Source of the DNA: Anaerolineaceae bacterium
Lineage (GTDB): Bacteria > Chloroflexota > Anaerolineae > Anaerolineales > Anaerolineaceae
Length of the DNA stretch: 55,013 bases
Direction: 5' to 3'
Assembly: GCA_017417055.1 (NCBI GenBank)
Contig: JAFPZX010000051.1
Location: 1-55,013, forward strand
The position numbers and the translations under genes are program-made. Below are positions 51,178-55,013 of this stretch, piece after piece. The first letter of the stretch is position 1; each line of letters starts with the position of its first letter. Under the pieces are notes generated by a model that searched no databases, had not been told where the DNA came from, and saw only the letters and a list, made by a program, of their open reading frames with translations.

Positions 51178-52395
51178 TTAGTTTTTCTTGCCGAAGGGCA
51201 GCAATGTCTTCCAGTTGATGTTCTGCTTTCCAAGGATATCGAAAGCGACAGCGCCCAAAAGGACAACGCCCTTGACAACCTTCTGCCAGTTGGCATCAAT
51301 CCCCATCAAGCTCATCCCCAGGTTGATGACACCGATCAGCGTCGCACCAATCACCATTCCGAAAACAGACCCGGCGCCGCCGCTTGCGGAGACACCGCCC
51401 ACTACACAGGCAGAAATAGCATCCATTTCGAAGTTGGTTCCCGCGGTAGAGTTCGCTGCGGTCATACGGCCAAGGATCATCATGGTGGTGATGGAAGTCA
51501 GAAAAGCCATGTTCAGATAAGCCAGGAACATGATCTTATTGGTGTTGACACCGGACATACGGGCGGCTTCTTTGTTGCCGCCGACGATATAGAAATGACG
51601 GCCGAGCGTCGTCTTGGATGTGATAAAGCTGTAAATCAGCACAATCACAACAACCCAGACCAGAGGTGTCGGGATGCCGCCGGCGTTGGAGAGCTTCCAC
51701 ATCACCAGCAAAATCGCGGCTGAAGAGAGTACACCTTTCACAACGGTGCTGGCAAAAGAGTCAGCTGCATACCCCTTGCGGAGTTTTGTTGCCCGCGTGC
51801 TGAAAATCACCACAACAGTGATCACAGCAGCGATAATTCCGGCGATCATGCAGGGCCAGTTGAACACTTTCGGCTTTGTGCCGAAAATTTTCCCGGTGAA
51901 AATCGCCAGAAAATCAGATTTTGTACCGATGGAAATAGAACCGGTATTGGAGCTGTTGCTGAGGATGGATGTACCCAAACCGCGGAAAGCCAGATACCCG
52001 GCCAGTGTTGCGATCCACGGCGGAATGTTGATGTAAGCGATCAGATATCCCAGAAGGCATCCGTAGGCGATACCGATCAGCAGCATTACCACGATAGCCA
52101 AACCGGTGCTCATACCGGCATTGACCATCAAAACACCGCCGATAGCTCCCAGCAGACAGACAAATGAACCGCAGGACAGGTCAATGTTGCCGCCGGTCAG
52201 CATGCACATCAGCATTCCGACGCCCAGAATATAGACATACGCATTCTGATCAATCAGAGCCTTAAACTGCATCGGCTGGAAAATGTTACCCTTTGTGGTA
52301 AAGATAAAGAAAATATAAACCAGAACAAGGACGACAAGCATCGCATTTTTCTTGAGTACACTAAGGAAATTGTTCTTTTTTACCATTGTAGTCAT
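51178..52395 (-). CDS. Monosaccharide ABC permease (MmsB/GguB/XylH family), second copy
   Basis: A 405-residue CUT2-type permease with about 10 hydrophobic segments. Diagnostic stretch: [18 protein letters not shown], with IPPWIATLAGYLAFRGLG and the C-terminal VIGVINLGMSLMGIDANWQ-like region (GATLIGVINLGMSLMGID). It is closely similar to the 390-residue permease just upstream (10-nt gap), showing a duplication. It is last in an operon whose ATPase gene is at 53574-55013. Confidence 0.9.
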   Translation of the reverse strand: MTTMVKKNNFLSVLKKNAMLVVLVLVYIFFIFTTKGNIFQPMQFKALIDQNAYVYILGVGMLMCMLTGGNIDLSCGSFVCLLGAIGGVLMVNAGMSTGLAIVVMLLIGIAYGCLLGYLIAYINIPPWIATLAGYLAFRGLGTSILSNSSNTGSISIGTKSDFLAIFTGKIFGTKPKVFNWPCMIAGIIAAVITVVVIFSTRATKLRKGYAADSFASTVVKGVLSSAAILLVMWKLSNAGGIPTPLVWVVVIVLIYSFITSKTTLGRHFYIVGGNKEAARMSGVNTNKIMFLAYLNMAFLTSITTMMILGRMTAANSTAGTNFEMDAISACVVGGVSASGGAGSVFGMVIGATLIGVINLGMSLMGIDANWQKVVKGVVLLGAVAFDILGKQNINWKTLLPFGKKN

Positions 52396-52404
52396 CCTCC
52401 TCTC

Positions 52405-53577
52405 TTAGCGTTTCTGGCGTTTGGAAAGCACATCAAACATGACTGCCAGCATCAGCACCAGGCCTTTCACGACGCGCTGATAGTTGGAGTCAATCCCCAT
52501 AATGCTCATACCCTGGTTGATGAGACCCATCAGGATAGCCCCGATAATTACGCCGGAGATCTTTCCGGTTCCGCCATAAGCGGAAGCACCGCCGATGAAA
52601 CAGGCTGCAATGGCGTCCATTTCATACCCCTGACCGAATGTCGGCTGTGCACCGGCAGCGCGGGCAACATTCAGGATACCGGCTAAACCTGCAAGGAATC
52701 CCATGTTCGCGTAGGCAAAAAGGAATACGTTGCGGGTGTTGACGCCGGAAAGCGCTGTTGCTTTTTCATTACCGCCGACTGCGTAAAGATAACGGCCAAT
52801 AGCAGTTTTTGTAGTGATATAGTTGTAAACCAGCAGCACCAGAGCAATCCAGATCAAAACTGTCGGGATCCCTTTATAGGAAGCTAATTTCCATGAGATC
52901 CAGATGATCAGCGCGACAATGATAACCGTCCGGATATACTCACCGGTCACTGATTGGGCGATTCCCATCTTTTTCTCAACAGCAGTTTTGCGAATCTGCA
53001 TAACAACAACAAGCAGGGCAATGATGACACCCACGGCCATACAGGTAATGTTCAAACCGGTCCCATGGAAAAAGTCCGGAATGTAACAATCCGCACCGCC
53101 GCCGAATATGTTCAAAAAACTCTGATTGGTGATTGTTTCCGCATAACCGCCCAGCACAACATTGGAAAGGCCGCGGAATGCATACATACCGGCCAGTGTG
53201 GCGATGAATGGCGGAACGTAAACTTTCGCGATCCAGAAGCCTTGAAACGCCCCGATCAACAGTCCAATGCCGAGCATTGCGAGCACCGCGATCCACATGT
53301 TGATACCGTTTTTCATCATAATAACGCCAATAGCGCCGGTAAAACAGACCACGGATCCGACTGCCAGATCAATGTTGCCGCCGGTAAGAATACACAGCAG
53401 CATCCCTGAAGCCAGAACAAAAACATAACCGTTCTGTGAAATCAGGTTATTGATGTTCTGCGGAAAAAGGATCCTGCCCTGGGTTGTGAACGAAAAGAAG
53501 ATCGCCACAACAACCAGAGCTATGGTCATGGTATATTTTTTGAAGAATTCTCCTGCTGAATTTGCTTTCATGATCAA
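52405..53577 (-). CDS. mmsB: Monosaccharide ABC permease (MmsB/GguB/XylH family), first copy
   Basis: A 390-residue CUT2-type permease: [56 protein letters not shown]. About 10 hydrophobic segments, normal length for MmsB. The start ATG overlaps the stop of the ATPase gene (ATGA). It transports a pentose or hexose; which one cannot be told without the binding protein, which should lie beyond the right edge. Confidence 0.9.
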   Translation of the reverse strand: MIMKANSAGEFFKKYTMTIALVVVAIFFSFTTQGRILFPQNINNLISQNGYVFVLASGMLLCILTGGNIDLAVGSVVCFTGAIGVIMMKNGINMWIAVLAMLGIGLLIGAFQGFWIAKVYVPPFIATLAGMYAFRGLSNVVLGGYAETITNQSFLNIFGGGADCYIPDFFHGTGLNITCMAVGVIIALLVVVMQIRKTAVEKKMGIAQSVTGEYIRTVIIVALIIWISWKLASYKGIPTVLIWIALVLLVYNYITTKTAIGRYLYAVGGNEKATALSGVNTRNVFLFAYANMGFLAGLAGILNVARAAGAQPTFGQGYEMDAIAACFIGGASAYGGTGKISGVIIGAILMGLINQGMSIMGIDSNYQRVVKGLVLMLAVMFDVLSKRQKR

Positions 53578-55013
53578 TCTCCCCTTCCGGACTGCAGGAT
53601 CATTGCCATGATATTTTCCTGCGTAGCATCCTTTGCTTTCATTTCACCAAGAACCTTCCCGGCATTCATAATGTAGATACGATCGCTCATACCAAGAACC
53701 TCCGGAAGTTCGGATGAAATCATCAAAACGCACTTTCCGGCAGCTGCCAGGTCGTTGATGATGCAGTAAATTTCATACTTCGCACCGACATCAATACCGC
53801 GGGTCGGTTCGTCCAGGATCATGATGTCCGGATCAGCGAACATCCATTTGGCAAGCAGCACTTTCTGCTGGTTGCCGCCGGAGAGATTTCCGACAAGCTG
53901 TTCCACAGTCGGGGTCTTGATGCTCAGCTTTTCCCGGTATTCCTGCGCAACTGCGTATTCCTTATCGCCATCAATTACTGAATGGCTGGCGAGCGCTTTC
54001 AGGTTGGCAAGAGAAGTATTGATCTTAATGGACTGAGAAAGCACAAGTCCATTTCCTTTTCGGTCTTCTGTCACATAAGCGATCTTGTGTTTGATCGCGT
54101 CAGCTTCGCTCTTTTTCAGCTTGACGGTTTTCCCGTTCAGCTTCAGCGTTCCGGTGCAGTTCACACCGTAAGACTGGCCGAAGATACTCATGGCCAGTTC
54201 GGTCCGTCCGGCACCCATCAGACCGTAAATTCCGACAACCTCACCCTTACGGACATTGATGGATACATTGTCCACGACCTTGCGTTCCGGGTAAAGCGGA
54301 TGATGGACGGTCCAGTTTTCGACTTCCATTTCGATATCGCCGATTTTCACCCCTTCGCGTTTCGGGAAGCGGTTCGTCATTTCACGACCGACCATACCCT
54401 TGATGATTCGCTCTTCGCTGATGGGTTCTTTGCCATGGTTGTCCAGTGTTTCAATCGTGGATCCGTCACGGACAACCGTAATTTTATCCGCCACATAAGC
54501 GACCTCATTCAGCTTGTGGGTGATGATGATCATCGTCATACCCTGTTTCTTGAATGAAAGCATGAGGTCCAGCAGTGCGCGGGAATCTTCTTCGTTCAGT
54601 GAGGATGTAGGTTCATCCAAAATCAACAGCTTTGCTTTCTTTGCCAGTGCTTTGGCAATTTCAACAAGCTGCTGTTTGCCGGTACCGATGGTTTTCACCT
54701 GTACCTTGGAGCTTTCTGTAAGCCCGACCATTTTCAGATATTTATCAGCTTCGGCGTAAGTAGTGTTCCAGTCGATCGCGAATTTGCTGCCGCGTTCGTT
54801 GCCCAGATACATATTTTCGCCAATCGTCATCTCAGGGATCAAAGCAAGTTCCTGATGGATGATGACGATTCCTTTTCGTTCCGAATCTTTGATGTTCGAG
54901 AACTTCATGACCTGTCCGTCATAAATGATGTCGCCTGAATAAGTCCCGTATGGATAAATGCCGCTCAGAACATTCATGAGCGTACTTTTTCCTGCTCCGT
55001 TTTCCCCGACCAG
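53574..55013 (-). CDS. mmsA: Monosaccharide ABC ATPase (MmsA/GguA family), 5' end outside window
   Basis: 479 codons are visible; the frame continues through the right edge, so the first about 30 residues are missing. The first visible residues are [11 protein letters not shown] (Walker A of domain 1), followed by [36 protein letters not shown] (Q-loop), [13 protein letters not shown] and THKLNEV. Domain 2 (from about 225) has the relaxed [12 protein letters not shown] loop typical of CUT2 ATPases, then [10 protein letters not shown] and [12 protein letters not shown]. An ATG at 54977 is internal and not the start. Confidence 0.93.
   Translation of the reverse strand: MVGENGAGKSTLMNVLSGIYPYGTYSGDIIYDGQVMKFSNIKDSERKGIVIIHQELALIPEMTIGENMYLGNERGSKFAIDWNTTYAEADKYLKMVGLTESSKVQVKTIGTGKQQLVEIAKALAKKAKLLILDEPTSSLNEEDSRALLDLMLSFKKQGMTMIIITHKLNEVAYVADKITVVRDGSTIETLDNHGKEPISEERIIKGMVGREMTNRFPKREGVKIGDIEMEVENWTVHHPLYPERKVVDNVSINVRKGEVVGIYGLMGAGRTELAMSIFGQSYGVNCTGTLKLNGKTVKLKKSEADAIKHKIAYVTEDRKGNGLVLSQSIKINTSLANLKALASHSVIDGDKEYAVAQEYREKLSIKTPTVEQLVGNLSGGNQQKVLLAKWMFADPDIMILDEPTRGIDVGAKYEIYCIINDLAAAGKCVLMISSELPEVLGMSDRIYIMNAGKVLGEMKAKDATQENIMAMILQSGRGD

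Noticed and set aside
54977-54977. ATG as the start of the MmsA-like ATPase
   Set aside because: The 12 codons upstream to the window edge encode Walker A (GENGAGKST), so the gene starts outside the window.

Overview
This 55 kb bacterial window (moderate GC, strong Shine-Dalgarno sites, many ATGA stop/start overlaps) reads as the chromosome of an anaerobic carbohydrate-fermenting bacterium. The best guess is Chloroflexota, Anaerolineaceae-like. The grounds are a stand-alone clpC without ctsR/mcsAB, a thiolase of the SCP2/archaeal type, a ~1150-residue GH13-like protein, a holin-phosphodiesterase fusion and several sugar ABC transporters. This assignment is inference; no rRNA or marker gene is present to settle it.

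Layout. 1-900: 3' end of a tyrosine recombinase reading in from the left edge, two copies of one palindrome, and tRNA-Arg(CCT); this looks like the right end of an integrated element. 1045-5530: a metallo-beta-lactamase-fold protein, a 100-residue protein and mutY, then an exported prephenate dehydratase-HAD phosphatase fusion and a wrecked YhcG-type nuclease gene. 5534-12419: pcrA, a translationally coupled minus-strand trio (PHP phosphatase, DUF1294, HEPN-like/CBS protein), then HAD phosphatase, mazG and a membrane protein. 12626-17796: a secreted protein, an Hpt protein and a 1294-residue REC/GGDEF/EAL/sensor-repeat/GGDEF protein (cyclic-di-GMP and phosphorelay signalling). 18152-28066: clpC, an MFS transporter, a membrane-anchored alpha/beta hydrolase, a coiled-coil lipoprotein with 54-bp tandem repeats, an unrecognised gene and an Rpn-family nuclease. 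28186-28884: tRNA-Asn(GTT) and a TlpA-like lipoprotein.

29120-41100 is an alpha-galactoside utilisation locus: a divergent MsmK/UgpC-type ATPase, binding protein, two permeases, an AraC-type regulator, a GH36 alpha-galactosidase, a membrane protein and a YesL/DUF624 protein. A low-GC cassette (an Rpn-like nuclease, a small gene and a DUF2281/PIN toxin-antitoxin pair) sits between the last two. 41197-50998 holds an orphan thiolase, the GH13-like enzyme, an NAD-dependent epimerase coupled to a large membrane phosphodiesterase, a GNAT-pyrophosphatase fusion and a beta-carbonic anhydrase. 51178-55013 is a minus-strand monosaccharide ABC operon (ATPase running off the right edge, two paralogous permeases).

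The intergenic DNA is unusually structured. Four copies of a hairpin built from TGAGTCAA boxes each sit 21-35 nt upstream of a start codon. There are also at least five GGGACAGTCCC-type hairpins, four hairpins with GCACATG/GTGCCTGTCC-like arms, and several patches of short tandem repeats. The TGAGTCAA element is the strongest candidate here for an undescribed cis-acting element; the exported prephenate dehydratase-phosphatase fusion is the strongest protein candidate.
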